From contig NZ_PXNO01000019.1 of NCBI RefSeq assembly GCF_003007715.1, positions 62,001 through 126,000 of the forward strand: a stretch of 64,000 nt of DNA. The letters run 5' to 3'. This stretch comes from Marinobacter shengliensis. GTDB taxonomy: Bacteria; Pseudomonadota; Gammaproteobacteria; Pseudomonadales; Oleiphilaceae. Below, piece by piece: positions 8,634 to 17,941 of this stretch; the first letter of the stretch is position 1, and the number at the start of each line of letters is the position of its first letter. A model generated the notes under the pieces. It saw nothing but the letters and a program-made list of their open reading frames with translations, made no database searches and was not told the origin of the DNA. A program made the translations under genes and the position numbers.

Positions 8634-10025
8634 CTACGTGGAAAGACCACCCGGGAACTGGTCCAGTTCAGACAAGCAGTCATCAAGAAACTCATGGGGG
8701 TTGGCCAAAATGGCCTCGTCTGCCACGACACCAAACTGCACCTGACCGGCGTAGCTGACGATACTCACACCCAGCCCGATATCGCCGGCCTGAGGCACCC
8801 AGAACATCTGTTCGGTGATGGCGCAACCGGCGAGGTACCGGGTCTCCGGCGTGCCAGGTACATTGGAAACCACCGCCGAGGCCTTGCGGAAAAACAGATC
8901 AGCCAAAGGTTTGCGCCCCACCTCCGGCAACAGCGCTGCGCTGGCCGTCAGCCCCCAGGCGATCCCCGGCTGCCAGCTCTTCTTGAGCTTGCGGGTTTCA
9001 TGCTTGATGCGGAACAGCCGCTCCAGAGCACTGGCACCATCCACCGGCATGGGCACGAACACCGTGCCAAAGCAGTTGCCGGGCTCGCCGTCCTCCGGCC
9101 GAACCCCCTCCGGCATCCGGGACCGGATATCCACCGGCACCGCCGCATGCATGACCGCATCGTCCAACTGTTCTGGTGACATCCCCAGGCGTGGGCGCAC
9201 AGCAGCCGCCACACAGGCCAGTAACACATCGTTGATCGTAGTATGGGTGGCCGATGCGACTGCACGAAAACGGTCAAGCGCCACCGGTTCAGACCACCGA
9301 CAGCTGCGCCTGCCCAGCAATGGCCGCCGAAGCTCCGAGGGCGTATCGGCCGGTTCCACCAGAAACTCGCTGAGCTCATGCACCATCCGGGCACTGGCCT
9401 CCAGAGCCCGCCCGGCGTGCCCCGCCCCTTTGGTGGGACCATCATCCGGTATCGCGCCGGAAACCTGGCCTGCCTGGGCAGCCATATTCCCCAACCATTG
9501 CCTGGCGTAGGTTGTCCACCGTTCCAGCTGCGGCAACTCGGCGGCGCCATAGATGGCCGGGTACTGCCGGGGCGACGGCGGGCAAAGTGTTGAGAAAATG
9601 CCCAGCAGGGACAGGCCGTCGGCGTAACAATGATGCAGGCGCAGCAGCAAGGCCGCACCACCCTGGGCGTTGGGCGCCAGCCAGAACTTCCAGCCCGGGC
9701 GATACCGCGGCAGCGGCTCGTTCAGCCGCGCCGACACCCAGTCCTGCAACTGATGCTGATCAAACCGATCTATCACCACATCAAGGTGATGGGAAACGGA
9801 AAAGGTGGGGTCTTTCTGCCAGTACCAGGCCGGCGCCTTCCAGACCGGGCGACAGAGAAAACGCTCCCAGGCAGTCCAGTACACATCGAGAAATTCCCGG
9901 AACCGACCGGCCGTCAGGCCGTCAACCCGGAGCATGATGGTGATGGTCATGGGGTTTTCCGGCCGTTCCAAAGCCAGCCAGGCCGAATCCGAAGGCAGCA
10001 TGAGATGCGATTGCTCCTGGTTCAA
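8634..10025 (-). CDS. Wax ester synthase/diacylglycerol acyltransferase family protein
   Basis: A 463-residue member of the WS/DGAT family, which esterifies acyl-CoA with a fatty alcohol or diacylglycerol to make storage lipid. The catalytic HHxxxDG motif is intact (HHCYADG, residues 131-137). The N-terminus (MLPSDSAWLALERPENPM) matches the usual family opening, and a C-terminal region (SNVPGTPETRYLAGCAITE) fits the family SNVPGP-type motif. Marinobacter species are known wax ester producers with several paralogues; whether this copy is a major synthase or a minor paralogue cannot be told here. It is monocistronic. Confidence 0.88.
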   Translation of the reverse strand: MNQEQSHLMLPSDSAWLALERPENPMTITIMLRVDGLTAGRFREFLDVYWTAWERFLCRPVWKAPAWYWQKDPTFSVSHHLDVVIDRFDQHQLQDWVSARLNEPLPRYRPGWKFWLAPNAQGGAALLLRLHHCYADGLSLLGIFSTLCPPSPRQYPAIYGAAELPQLERWTTYARQWLGNMAAQAGQVSGAIPDDGPTKGAGHAGRALEASARMVHELSEFLVEPADTPSELRRPLLGRRSCRWSEPVALDRFRAVASATHTTINDVLLACVAAAVRPRLGMSPEQLDDAVMHAAVPVDIRSRMPEGVRPEDGEPGNCFGTVFVPMPVDGASALERLFRIKHETRKLKKSWQPGIAWGLTASAALLPEVGRKPLADLFFRKASAVVSNVPGTPETRYLAGCAITEQMFWVPQAGDIGLGVSIVSYAGQVQFGVVADEAILANPHEFLDDCLSELDQFPGGLST

Positions 10026-10349
10026 ACCTGATAGTCCCCGATGAATAACGTGCCCGATAAGTAATAAGCCAATCCCGCATTGTGCCAGAGTCCTTTACGG
10101 GGCTCCATCACCGTGCGTCGCCCACAGCGTTACAAAAAATTACCTGCAAGTAACCCTTCGGCTCTATACTGGTTATATGTAATGATGCAATGGTTATAGA
10201 GAAGGACCACGATGCTGCGCGATTGGCTACAGATCTCCGAAAATCTCGGCGGTAGTGCCACTAACTCGCCCAGCCAAACGCGGTACAAATGAAAGACCGG
10301 CACAACCAAAACCAATAACAGTCCATTGCAATGCCGGGGGAGATGAATC
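10026..10349. other. 324-bp intergenic region with repeats and a possible leader ORF
   Basis: The region separates the divergent acyltransferase and hydrolase genes. It contains TATACT (10165-10170, a possible -10), the octamer TGGTTATA twice (10170-10177 and 10191-10198, 21 bp apart, about two helical turns), and an inverted repeat CTCTATA (10162-10168) / TATAGAG (10195-10201). A 26-codon ORF follows. This looks like a regulated promoter for the downstream hydrolase; no regulator can be named. Confidence 0.45.
10212..10292 (+). CDS. Possible 26-residue leader peptide
   Basis: The ORF begins with ATG preceded by GAGAAGGA at good spacing and reads MLRDWLQISENLGGSATNSP and a short basic tail. 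It ends 57 nt before the hydrolase start. No family is recognised. It is either a small upstream ORF controlling the hydrolase or a chance reading; the good ribosome-binding site is the main support. Confidence 0.3.
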   Translation: MLRDWLQISENLGGSATNSPSQTRYK

Positions 10350-11273
10350 ATGAAAGCCAGTCATGTTCGCAAACTGATCAAGCCTATCGAGAGCGCCTAT
10401 TCAGAGATGTTCTCAGGCCGGGTTTACCGTGTTGGTAAAGGCGCCGTATCGGTGCGTAATCATAGCGGCGCTGCGGAACATACCGTCATCGGTGTGCACG
10501 GCTTTCTGGAGAATCACTGCTACTTTACCCAGGCGTACGATGGTCCAACCACCGAACTGATTCTTCTCACCTGCAGCAATTACCATATTCCAGTAAACGG
10601 TGTAACGCCGGAGAACCCGGGCTGGGAAGTGCCCATAAAGCACCTGGAAGGTACCATTGAGTATGATGCCTGCATTCTGAACCAGGCACTGCAAAACCTG
10701 CCCAGCACCCGCAATATCCGGATCCACGGCCACTCCAGGGGTGGTGCGGTGATTCTTGAAGCCATCAAGCAGTGGCCAGAGCTGTACGAAGATGTCGAAA
10801 TTGTGCTGGAAGCGCCAGTGCTGCCCCAGGGCAAATTGCACGCCCTGGTGACCACGCTGCTGGAGCCGGTCAGCCACGGCATGTGGCCCTGGCTGATCCG
10901 TCTGATCAACAGCGCGCCGCAATCCGCCTACGGCCAGACATTCTTTGGCAAGATGAACCCGAGAAAACGGCAGCTGCTGAACAAATTGTTCTATGCTACC
11001 AAGGATCATCTGACCATCGTGCGCAACATTGAAAACATCATGGAGTGGATGGTCCGCACAGACACCTCGGTGTACCAGCATGTGCGCCATGGCACGTTCC
11101 TGATACCTGCAACGGATCGCATCCTGGATCGCAATGCCATGCTGGCCAGTGCCCGTACCAGCCCGACCAACATGCGCATCATCGAAACCGAAGCCCCCAG
11201 CCACTTCATCACGCTGGACAGCAAGGAATGGGTACCCGGCCTGGAAACTCTGCCTATTGCCGCCGAGGGCTGA
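10350..11273 (+). CDS. Alpha/beta-hydrolase fold protein
   Basis: A 307-residue cytoplasmic protein with an oxyanion-type motif (GVHGFLENH, from residue 48) and a nucleophile elbow GHSRG (residues 127-131, Ser129). A histidine in EAPSHFITLDS near the C-terminus is a candidate catalytic His. No signal peptide is seen. Its neighbour across the intergenic region is the WS/DGAT gene, so a role in lipid or ester turnover is possible, but the substrate is unknown. The start ATG follows GGGGGAGATGAATC, which contains a good GGAG ribosome-binding site. Confidence 0.75.
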   Translation: MKASHVRKLIKPIESAYSEMFSGRVYRVGKGAVSVRNHSGAAEHTVIGVHGFLENHCYFTQAYDGPTTELILLTCSNYHIPVNGVTPENPGWEVPIKHLEGTIEYDACILNQALQNLPSTRNIRIHGHSRGGAVILEAIKQWPELYEDVEIVLEAPVLPQGKLHALVTTLLEPVSHGMWPWLIRLINSAPQSAYGQTFFGKMNPRKRQLLNKLFYATKDHLTIVRNIENIMEWMVRTDTSVYQHVRHGTFLIPATDRILDRNAMLASARTSPTNMRIIETEAPSHFITLDSKEWVPGLETLPIAAEG

Positions 11274-11367
11274 ACCTGAACAGGTGCAGCCCGGTTTCCG
11301 CTTCGCTAAACTGAGCGCCTTTTTCTGAGGCCATGCCTCTTGTCGCCGGTTTTATTGGAGCCCCTGC

Positions 11368-12117
11368 ATGTATCGTGAGCGCCTGGTCACAACGGACGTG
11401 AATTCAGAAAACGCCCACCGGCTTAAACGCCTGCTACTGGAATACCACGACTTTCGCCAGCTCAAGTCAACCCACCCCTTGCTGGAAGACACCCGCCGCA
11501 TCGCCGACTGGCAAGCGGAACGGCTAAAAGCCACGCACCAGGACCTTTACCAGAACCCCGGCTACCACACCGGCCTGGAATTCTTGCTGACAGACCTTTA
11601 CGCCCCTGCCGGCATGACCCAACGGGACGATAACATCGACCGGGTCTTCCCGAAGATGGTGAAGTGGCTACCAGACCACCTCTTGGGCACCTTTGCCGGG
11701 CTGGTTGAACTGAATCTGGTCACCCAGAGCCTGGATCTGGAGCTGGCACAATGGTTTGACCGACACAACCTGAGTACCGCCTCAATCACCACCAGCGACT
11801 ATTGCGACGCTTATCGGGCCAGCGGCCAGTTGAGCATCCGCAGCCGGCAACTGGAACTGGTGGCCGACACTGGCCAGCAGTTGGACCGCTACGTGCGCAA
11901 CCGCACCCTGGGCTGGCTGCTGTCGATGAGCCGGGGGCCAGCGGAAATGGCCGAGCTGGGCGATCTGCACAGTTTCCTGCACCGGGGCTACAGCGCATTC
12001 CGGAAGATGGAGGATGTCGACGTACTGATTGAACGGCTGATCGGTCGGGAAAGACAGGTGATGGAGAACATTCTGGCCGGCCACCCGGAACCCTTCTCGG
12101 TACCGGGCAACCTTTAA
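11368..12117 (+). CDS. FFLEELY-motif protein
   Basis: A 249-residue, mostly helical, probably cytoplasmic protein. It contains GLEFLLTDLYAPAGMTQRD near residues 71-89, matching the FFLEELY motif that names a family of uncharacterised gammaproteobacterial proteins. The start follows a TTGGAGCCCC ribosome-binding site. It ends 6 nt from the convergent PHA-system-type gene. Function unknown. Confidence 0.75.
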   Translation: MYRERLVTTDVNSENAHRLKRLLLEYHDFRQLKSTHPLLEDTRRIADWQAERLKATHQDLYQNPGYHTGLEFLLTDLYAPAGMTQRDDNIDRVFPKMVKWLPDHLLGTFAGLVELNLVTQSLDLELAQWFDRHNLSTASITTSDYCDAYRASGQLSIRSRQLELVADTGQQLDRYVRNRTLGWLLSMSRGPAEMAELGDLHSFLHRGYSAFRKMEDVDVLIERLIGRERQVMENILAGHPEPFSVPGNL

Positions 12118-12123
12118 CCAGGC

Positions 12124-12402
12124 TCAGGCCGTGAGAATCTGGTCCAGTTGCGAGTGAATTTCCTGTTCGATACGGGATTTGAACGGGCGCAGCATCAGCC
12201 CCAGTTCCAGGCGGATGTGCAGATCACTGTCAGAGAGGTCCAGGTGGCCTTTCACCCCACTGCGCTTGAACGTGAGCAGGTCACCCTCCCACTGGTAATT
12301 GACATCGAACTGCCTGGACAGGTCCTTCGCCAGGGTTTCCGCCGCTTCACGGGCGTGGGCTTTGTCCAGGGAGTGGGCGCGATGAATATCAATGACAGAC
12401 AT
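12124..12402 (-). CDS. Polyhydroxyalkanoic acid system family protein
   Basis: A 92-residue protein with the pattern of the PHA-granule region family: an N-terminal alpha segment (AHSLDKAHAREAAETLAKDL) and a core YQWEGDLLTFKRSGVKGHL, followed by a hydrophobic LELGLMLRPFKSRIEQEI. In Pseudomonas such genes lie near the PHA and ubiE loci, as here, but no PHA synthase is in the window. It is divergent from ubiE across about 116 bp. The role is inferred from the family only. Confidence 0.8.
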   Translation of the reverse strand: MSVIDIHRAHSLDKAHAREAAETLAKDLSRQFDVNYQWEGDLLTFKRSGVKGHLDLSDSDLHIRLELGLMLRPFKSRIEQEIHSQLDQILTA

Positions 12403-12458
12403 GGATCAGTTTTCTCGGTTGTTTGGAGACAGATTTACAGTGTAAGTCGGCAATAAAC

Positions 12459-12486
12459 TTGTAGCCAACCCCTCAAAGGTTAGAAT
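12459..12486 (+). promoter_or_regulatory. Candidate sigma-70 promoter of ubiE
   Basis: TTGTAG (12459-12464) and TAGAAT (12481-12486) are separated by 16 bp and end 32 bp before the ubiE ATG. Support is consensus similarity only. Confidence 0.4.
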
Positions 12487-12518
12487 ACCAACCTGAGATT
12501 CTGACAGGACCAACACCC

Positions 12519-13301
12519 ATGAGCGAGCAGCAAACACCGGGCACCCCCGGCAACGGCCAGGACGACGTAACCCACTTCGGGTTCCGCAATGTACCCAAGA
12601 GCCAGAAAGCCAGCCAGGTGGCCGAGGTTTTCCACAGCGTGGCCGGCAAATACGACCTCATGAACGATTTGATGTCGATGGGCATTCACCGGCTGTGGAA
12701 GCGCTTCACCATTGAGCTCAGCGGTGTTCGCCAGGGCCATCAGGTACTGGATATTGCCGGTGGCACCGGCGATCTGACCATGAAATTTTCTGACCTGGTC
12801 GGCCCCACCGGCAAGGTGGTGCTGGCCGACATCAATGCCTCCATGCTGCAGGTGGGCCGCAGCCGGCTGACAGACCGGGGCTACGCAGGCAACATCGAGT
12901 ATGTGCAGGCCGATGCCGAGCACCTGCCGTTCCCGGACAACAGCTTCCAGGCCGTGTCCATCGCCTTTGGCCTGCGCAACGTCACCGACAAGGATCAAGC
13001 CCTGCGGGACATGGCCCGGGTACTGAAGCCCGGCGGCAAGCTGATGGTGCTGGAATTCTCCAAGCCTACCAATCCGCTGCTGAGCAAAGCCTACGACACC
13101 TATTCCTTTACCGCCCTGCCGTTGATGGGCCAGCTGATTGCCGGCGACAGTGAAAGCTACAAGTACCTGGCCGAGTCCATCCGCATGCACCCGGACCAGG
13201 ACACCCTGAAAGGTATGATGGAACAGGCCGGTCTGGTGAACTGCAAGTACTACAACATGACCGGCGGCATTGTCGCCCTGCACGTGGGAATCAAACCCTG
13301 A
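12519..13301 (+). CDS. ubiE: Ubiquinone/menaquinone biosynthesis C-methyltransferase UbiE
   Basis: A 260-residue SAM-dependent methyltransferase of quinone biosynthesis that carries out the C-methylation step. Family motifs are [20 protein letters not shown], the SAM-binding [10 protein letters not shown] and a post-I region [19 protein letters not shown]. Its stop overlaps the ubiJ ATG by one base (TGATG), so translation of the two is coupled. It leads the ubiE-ubiJ-ubiB unit in the order known from Escherichia and Pseudomonas. Confidence 0.97.
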   Translation: MSEQQTPGTPGNGQDDVTHFGFRNVPKSQKASQVAEVFHSVAGKYDLMNDLMSMGIHRLWKRFTIELSGVRQGHQVLDIAGGTGDLTMKFSDLVGPTGKVVLADINASMLQVGRSRLTDRGYAGNIEYVQADAEHLPFPDNSFQAVSIAFGLRNVTDKDQALRDMARVLKPGGKLMVLEFSKPTNPLLSKAYDTYSFTALPLMGQLIAGDSESYKYLAESIRMHPDQDTLKGMMEQAGLVNCKYYNMTGGIVALHVGIKP

Positions 13302-13942
13302 TGTTCCCCGGCCCGACCCTTTTGTCCGCTGCCAGCGCCATTGTAGAGATCGCGCTGAACCGGGCATTGGAGCTGGACACAGCGGGCCGGCAGGCCCTGC
13401 TGGACGCCCTGACCGGGCCGGCACAATTCAACATCAGCGCCCCGGTCCCGTTGACCTGGACCCTGGAGCGTGTGGGCGAACGGGTTCAGGTGCGCAGTCA
13501 GCCCGCCGATGCCCCCGAGTTGGTCATTACCGGCCGCCCCATGGCCTTTGTTGCCCTCGCCCTGGGCGATGATCAGGTGTTTGCGGACAATCGGCTGGGC
13601 GTGCAGGGCAATACCGCCCTGGCCCACCAACTGCAACGTGCCCTGAACCAGCTGGAACCGGACTGGGAAGCAGCCATGGCCCGACATCTTGGCGACCTTC
13701 CGGCACATTTTCTGGGCAAGCGCATCCGCAGTGCTGTGCAGTGGAGCCGGCATGCTGCGAATGCCATGAACGCCAATCTGGAAGAGTACCTGCACGAAGA
13801 GAGCCGGGCCCTGCCCGGCCGCAGAGAGCTGGAGGCCACCTTCCAGGACATTGACCAGCTCAACCTGCGTACTGAACGCCTGGAAGCCCGGCTGACACAG
13901 CTGGAGAGTTCCGGTAGCGACAACGATACGGAGACTTTGTGA
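13301..13942 (+). CDS. ubiJ: Ubiquinone biosynthesis accessory factor UbiJ
   Basis: A 213-residue protein with an SCP2-type lipid-binding N-terminal half (residues about 15-110, including [15 protein letters not shown] and [13 protein letters not shown]) and a C-terminal coiled coil ([19 protein letters not shown]). UbiJ binds isoprenoid intermediates in the soluble Ubi complex. Its position between ubiE and ubiB, with overlaps of 1 and 4 bp, is diagnostic because the sequence itself is poorly conserved. Confidence 0.92.
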   Translation: MFPGPTLLSAASAIVEIALNRALELDTAGRQALLDALTGPAQFNISAPVPLTWTLERVGERVQVRSQPADAPELVITGRPMAFVALALGDDQVFADNRLGVQGNTALAHQLQRALNQLEPDWEAAMARHLGDLPAHFLGKRIRSAVQWSRHAANAMNANLEEYLHEESRALPGRRELEATFQDIDQLNLRTERLEARLTQLESSGSDNDTETL

Positions 13943-15582
13943 CCCGCCTGCAACGCCTGTTCCGAATTGCCTGGGTATTCTGCCGCTACCGGCTGGACAC
14001 GTTTCTGCCCCTGGCGGAACTGCCCACGCCGCTGAAGATCTTCTTCCTGCTGGCGCCCTGGCACCTGTTCCCCCAGCCGAAACTGAGCCGGGGCGACCGG
14101 CTGCGACTGGCGCTGGAAGAACTCGGCCCGGTGTTCGTCAAATTTGGCCAGATTCTCTCCACCCGGCGGGACCTGCTGCCCGACGACATGGCCGAATCCC
14201 TGAAACAACTGCAGGATCGGGTGCCGCCGTTCCCCAGCGACCAGGCCCGGGGCATTATCGAGAAATCCCTCGGTGCACCGGTATCGGAGCTGTTCGCCGA
14301 GTTCAGCCCGGACCCGATGGCCTCGGCCTCCGTGGCCCAGGTACACGCCGCCACCCTGCCCAATGGCCAGAGAGTGGTGGTCAAGGTGCTGCGGCCGGGT
14401 ATCGACAAGGTGATCCGCCAGGACCTTGGCCTGATGTACCTGATGGCCGGCCTGCTGGAAAAATACTGGTCTGAAGGCAAACGGCTGCACCCGGTGGACG
14501 TGGTGGCCGATTACGACGCCACCATCCACGATGAGCTGGACCTGCAGCGCGAAGCCGCCAATGCCAGCCAGTTGCGCCGCAACTTCGACAACTCACCGTT
14601 GATCTACATCCCGTTCATCGACTGGGACTACACCCGCAAATCCGTGCTGGTGATGGAGCGCATTCACGGCATCCCCATTGCCGACGTAGACAGCCTGAAA
14701 GCGGCCGGCGTCAATATGAAAGTACTGGCCGAAAAAGGCGTGGAGATCTTCTTCACCCAGGTGTTCCGGGACAGCTTCTTCCACGCCGACATGCACCCGG
14801 GCAACATCTTTGTCGACGTCTCCAACCCGGCTGACCCGAAGTACATCGCCATCGATTTCGGCATTGTGGGCACCCTGGCGCCAGACGACCAGAGCTACCT
14901 GGCCCGTAACCTGCTGGCCTTCTTCCGCCGGGATTACCGCCAGGTGGCCCAGCTGCACATACAGTCCGGCTGGGTGCCGCCGGACACCCGGGTGAATGAA
15001 TTCGAGGCGGCTATCCGTACCGTGTGCGAGCCCATCTTCGAACGGCCACTGAAAGACATCTCCTTCGGCCACTTCCTTCTGCGGTTGTTCCAGACGGCCC
15101 GCCGTTTCAATATGGAAGTGCAGCCGCAGCTGGTACTGCTGCAGAAAACCCTGCTGAACGTCGAGGGCCTGGGCCGCCAGCTGTACCCGGATCTGGACCT
15201 GTGGAGCACCGCCCAGCCGTTCCTGGAGAGGTGGATGCGCCAGCGCATCGGCCCCGCCGGGTTGATCAAATCGCTGCAAACGCACCTGCCGGCGTGGCTT
15301 GAACAGTCGCCAGAGATGCCGCAACTGGTTCATGATGCGCTATTACAGCTTCGAAGCAGCGGCCCCACGGAAGAACAGAATCGCGCTACGCTTGAGTTAA
15401 TGAAAGAGCAGCAACAGCGCAGCGACCGCCGGTGGCGCCGGGGTTTCATTGCCGCCGCACTCGCCGCCGCAGCCCTGGCGGGCACTCAGGAGCAGGCCAC
15501 GCAGCTGGCGGCCGATGCGCCACTTTGGAGCTGGGCCTTGCTTGCCCTTGCTGGCGCGGTCATGCTCCGGGGCAGCCGTTAA
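13939..15582 (+). CDS. ubiB: Ubiquinone biosynthesis regulatory kinase-like protein UbiB
   Basis: A 547-residue atypical kinase-like (ABC1/ADCK) protein needed for ubiquinone production. The KxGQ region ([18 protein letters not shown]), an Ala-rich nucleotide loop ([11 protein letters not shown]), the catalytic-loop-like [14 protein letters not shown] and the metal-binding AIDFGIVG are all present. Two C-terminal hydrophobic helices (about 510-545) anchor it to the membrane. It starts at a GTG that overlaps the ubiJ stop by 4 bp. Confidence 0.97.
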   Translation: MTRLQRLFRIAWVFCRYRLDTFLPLAELPTPLKIFFLLAPWHLFPQPKLSRGDRLRLALEELGPVFVKFGQILSTRRDLLPDDMAESLKQLQDRVPPFPSDQARGIIEKSLGAPVSELFAEFSPDPMASASVAQVHAATLPNGQRVVVKVLRPGIDKVIRQDLGLMYLMAGLLEKYWSEGKRLHPVDVVADYDATIHDELDLQREAANASQLRRNFDNSPLIYIPFIDWDYTRKSVLVMERIHGIPIADVDSLKAAGVNMKVLAEKGVEIFFTQVFRDSFFHADMHPGNIFVDVSNPADPKYIAIDFGIVGTLAPDDQSYLARNLLAFFRRDYRQVAQLHIQSGWVPPDTRVNEFEAAIRTVCEPIFERPLKDISFGHFLLRLFQTARRFNMEVQPQLVLLQKTLLNVEGLGRQLYPDLDLWSTAQPFLERWMRQRIGPAGLIKSLQTHLPAWLEQSPEMPQLVHDALLQLRSSGPTEEQNRATLELMKEQQQRSDRRWRRGFIAAALAAAALAGTQEQATQLAADAPLWSWALLALAGAVMLRGSR

Positions 15583-15610
15583 ACGAATGGATTTATCAGG
15601 ATTCACAAAA

Positions 15611-16027
15611 ATGCAAGATTCCCCCGCTAACGTCGTACAGCCTGACTGGCTCAACGAGATTCGCTGGACAGAAGACGGCCTGGTACCGGCCATCGCCCAG
15701 GATGCCGACAACGGCGACATCCTGATGATGGCGTGGATGAATGCCGAGTCACTGAAGCTGACCGTTGAGGAAGGCCAGGCGGTGTACTGGTCCCGATCCC
15801 GGGGCAAGCTCTGGCGTAAGGGCGAAAGCTCCGGACACCAGCAGGTACTCCGGGATATCCGGCTAGACTGCGATGCCGACGTCATTTTGCTGAAAGTGGA
15901 ACAAAAAGGCGGTATTGCCTGCCATACTGGTCGGCGAAGCTGTTTTTACCGGACCCTGAAAGACGGCCAATGGGTCAGCGCCGAGCCGGTGCTGAAAGAC
16001 CCGAACGCCATCTACGGCAGTGATTGA
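15611..16027 (+). CDS. hisI: Phosphoribosyl-AMP cyclohydrolase HisI
   Basis: A 138-residue histidine biosynthesis enzyme that opens the adenine ring of phosphoribosyl-AMP. Signatures are [28 protein letters not shown] and the metal-binding [12 protein letters not shown] / [15 protein letters not shown]. The ATG at 15611 is chosen for the CAGGA about 9 nt upstream; an ATG at 15587 would add 8 residues. It is separate from hisE, as in pseudomonads, not fused as in Escherichia. Confidence 0.96.
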   Translation: MQDSPANVVQPDWLNEIRWTEDGLVPAIAQDADNGDILMMAWMNAESLKLTVEEGQAVYWSRSRGKLWRKGESSGHQQVLRDIRLDCDADVILLKVEQKGGIACHTGRRSCFYRTLKDGQWVSAEPVLKDPNAIYGSD

Positions 16028-16039
16028 GGAGCAGAGACC

Positions 16040-16369
16040 GTGAGTGATGTACTGGAACGCCTGGCCCAGGTCCTGGAAGCCCGCAAGGAAGCCGACCCGG
16101 AAACCTCCTACGTGGCCAGCCTGCACGCCAAGGGGCTGAACAAGATTCTGGAGAAGGTGGGCGAAGAGTGCACCGAAACACTGCTGGCCGCCAAAGACGC
16201 CGAACACTCCGGGAACACCCGGGATGTGGTGTACGAAACGGCCGACCTGTGGTTCCACAGCATGGTGATGCTCTCCCGGCTTGGGCTCGGACCAAAAGAT
16301 GTGATTGATGAACTGGCCAGTCGTTTCGACCTGTCAGGCCTTGAAGAGAAAGCGTCACGGAACTCGTAA
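16040..16369 (+). CDS. hisE: Phosphoribosyl-ATP pyrophosphatase HisE
   Basis: A 109-residue all-helical MazG-like enzyme of histidine biosynthesis. The metal-binding pattern is visible in [15 protein letters not shown] and [14 protein letters not shown]. It starts at GTG 12 nt after hisI, and AGGAG just upstream provides a ribosome-binding site. It supplies phosphoribosyl-AMP to HisI. Confidence 0.96.
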   Translation: MSDVLERLAQVLEARKEADPETSYVASLHAKGLNKILEKVGEECTETLLAAKDAEHSGNTRDVVYETADLWFHSMVMLSRLGLGPKDVIDELASRFDLSGLEEKASRNS

Positions 16370-16455
16370 AGAGGTACCCCTAACGGGGATTTCCGGGAAC
16401 GGTCGCCGTTGGCGTACAATGTCATGGAACAGCAACAATTGAACGAGGAACCCTC

Positions 16456-16686
16456 ATGGGTATCAGCATCTGGCAACTTTTAATCGTACTCGGCATCGTC
16501 ATCCTGTTGTTCGGAACCAAGAAACTGCGCAACATCGGCAGTGATCTGGGCGGCGCGATTCGTGGCTTTAAGAAATCCATGAGCGACGAAGAAGAAAAAT
16601 CCGCTGATCAGAGCACGCTGGAAGGCCAGCAGGCTGAGAAAACTGAGGCCCCGGCCGAAGAGAAGCCCCGGGAAAAGCAAAGCTGA
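16456..16686 (+). CDS. tatA: Sec-independent translocase subunit TatA
   Basis: A 76-residue protein with a short N-terminal membrane helix ([16 protein letters not shown]), the conserved [14 protein letters not shown] hinge and amphipathic helix, and a charged tail. TatA oligomers form the passage for folded twin-arginine substrates. A TACAAT (16415-16420) could be its promoter -10. First gene of tatABC. Confidence 0.96.
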   Translation: MGISIWQLLIVLGIVILLFGTKKLRNIGSDLGGAIRGFKKSMSDEEEKSADQSTLEGQQAEKTEAPAEEKPREKQS

Positions 16687-16697
16687 GTACCACCTGA

Positions 16698-17162
16698 ATG
16701 TTCGATATTGGCTTCATTGAGCTGCTGATCTGCGGCATCATCGCGCTGCTTGTACTTGGGCCTGAGCGCCTGCCTACCGCTGCCCGGGCTGCGGGCCGGT
16801 GGATTGGCGGCGCGCGGCGCATGGTGGGCCAGTTCACCTCGGAACTGGATCGCCAGCTCAAGGCAGAAGAGCTGCGGGAAGAGCTCCGCAAGGCCGGTGA
16901 CGTCGGCCTGGACGACATGGAGAAAACCGTCCGCGGCGCCCTCGATGAAGCCAAGAAATACGAACACATGATCCTGCCAGACAGCGAGACCCGCAAACCG
17001 CGGCCCGCACCGGCAACCCGCCGGCGTGCCGGCGAGGAAAGCACCAATCAGTCCACCGCCGAGTCTCCGCAACCCGCTCCGCAAGGCGACAACGCCGATC
17101 AGGAAGCCAGCGGTGAAGCCAGCAGCACGACACCAGAGCGGCCATCGGATAATCGTTCATGA
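16698..17162 (+). CDS. tatB: Sec-independent translocase subunit TatB
   Basis: A 154-residue protein with an N-terminal membrane helix (FIELLICGIIALLVLGPERLP) carrying the conserved Glu and the GPERLP motif of TatB. A long amphipathic helix and a Pro/Ala/Glu-rich tail follow. With TatC it forms the signal-peptide receptor. The stop overlaps the tatC start by 4 bp. Confidence 0.95.
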   Translation: MFDIGFIELLICGIIALLVLGPERLPTAARAAGRWIGGARRMVGQFTSELDRQLKAEELREELRKAGDVGLDDMEKTVRGALDEAKKYEHMILPDSETRKPRPAPATRRRAGEESTNQSTAESPQPAPQGDNADQEASGEASSTTPERPSDNRS

Positions 17163-17941
17163 GCGACCCAGGCAGTAACCCGATACCTCCTGAACAACAG
17201 GAGATGCCCCTGATCGAGCACCTGCTCGAATTGCGCAACCGGCTCCTGAAAATGGTGCTGGCCGTGATTGTGTGTTTTGCCTTTATCTACCCGTTCGCCA
17301 ACGACCTTTACCTCTGGCTGTCGTTACCACTGCGTGAGCTTTTACCGGTGGGCCAGACCATGATCGCCACCGACATCACCTCGCCTTTCTTTGCGCCCCT
17401 GAAACTGGCCCTGGTGCTGGCGGTATTTGCCGCCATCCCGGTGATCCTGTATCAGCTCTGGAGCTTCGTAGCACCGGGCCTGTATGCCCATGAAAAACGC
17501 CTGGCGTTTCCCCTGCTGTTTACCTCGGTACTGCTGTTTTACGCCGGCGCAGCGTTTGCCTATTACGTGGTGTTCCCTCTTGTGTTCGGTTTCTTCACCG
17601 CCATCGGGCCCGAGGGCATTGTCGAGCTGCCAGACATCAGCAGTTACCTGAACTTCGTGCTGAAAATGTTCTTTGCCTTCGGCGTGGCCTTCGAGATTCC
17701 CATTGCCACCGTACTCCTGATCCTCACAGGTGCCACTACACCCCAGGATCTGGCCGCAAAACGCCCCTACGTGGTGGTGGCCTGCTTTATCATCGGCATG
17801 CTGCTGACCCCGCCCGACATTATTTCCCAGACCCTGCTGGCGGTGCCCATGTGGATTCTGTTCGAATTCGGCATCCTGTTCGGGCGCCTGGCATACCGAC
17901 GTGTCGATGACGCCTCTGAGGGCGAGTCCGACTCCGCATGA
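17159..17941 (+). CDS. tatC: Sec-independent translocase subunit TatC
   Basis: A 260-residue inner-membrane protein with six hydrophobic helices. Family motifs are PLIEHLLELRNRLLK at the N-terminus, the periplasmic FFAPLKLALVLAVFAAIPVI and FVAPGLYAHEK. It recognises twin-arginine signal peptides. It overlaps tatB and rsmE by 4 bp each. Confidence 0.97.
   Translation: MSDPGSNPIPPEQQEMPLIEHLLELRNRLLKMVLAVIVCFAFIYPFANDLYLWLSLPLRELLPVGQTMIATDITSPFFAPLKLALVLAVFAAIPVILYQLWSFVAPGLYAHEKRLAFPLLFTSVLLFYAGAAFAYYVVFPLVFGFFTAIGPEGIVELPDISSYLNFVLKMFFAFGVAFEIPIATVLLILTGATTPQDLAAKRPYVVVACFIIGMLLTPPDIISQTLLAVPMWILFEFGILFGRLAYRRVDDASEGESDSA

Noticed and set aside
12480-13424. 314-codon ORF on the minus strand
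   Set aside because: Antisense to ubiE and without motifs.
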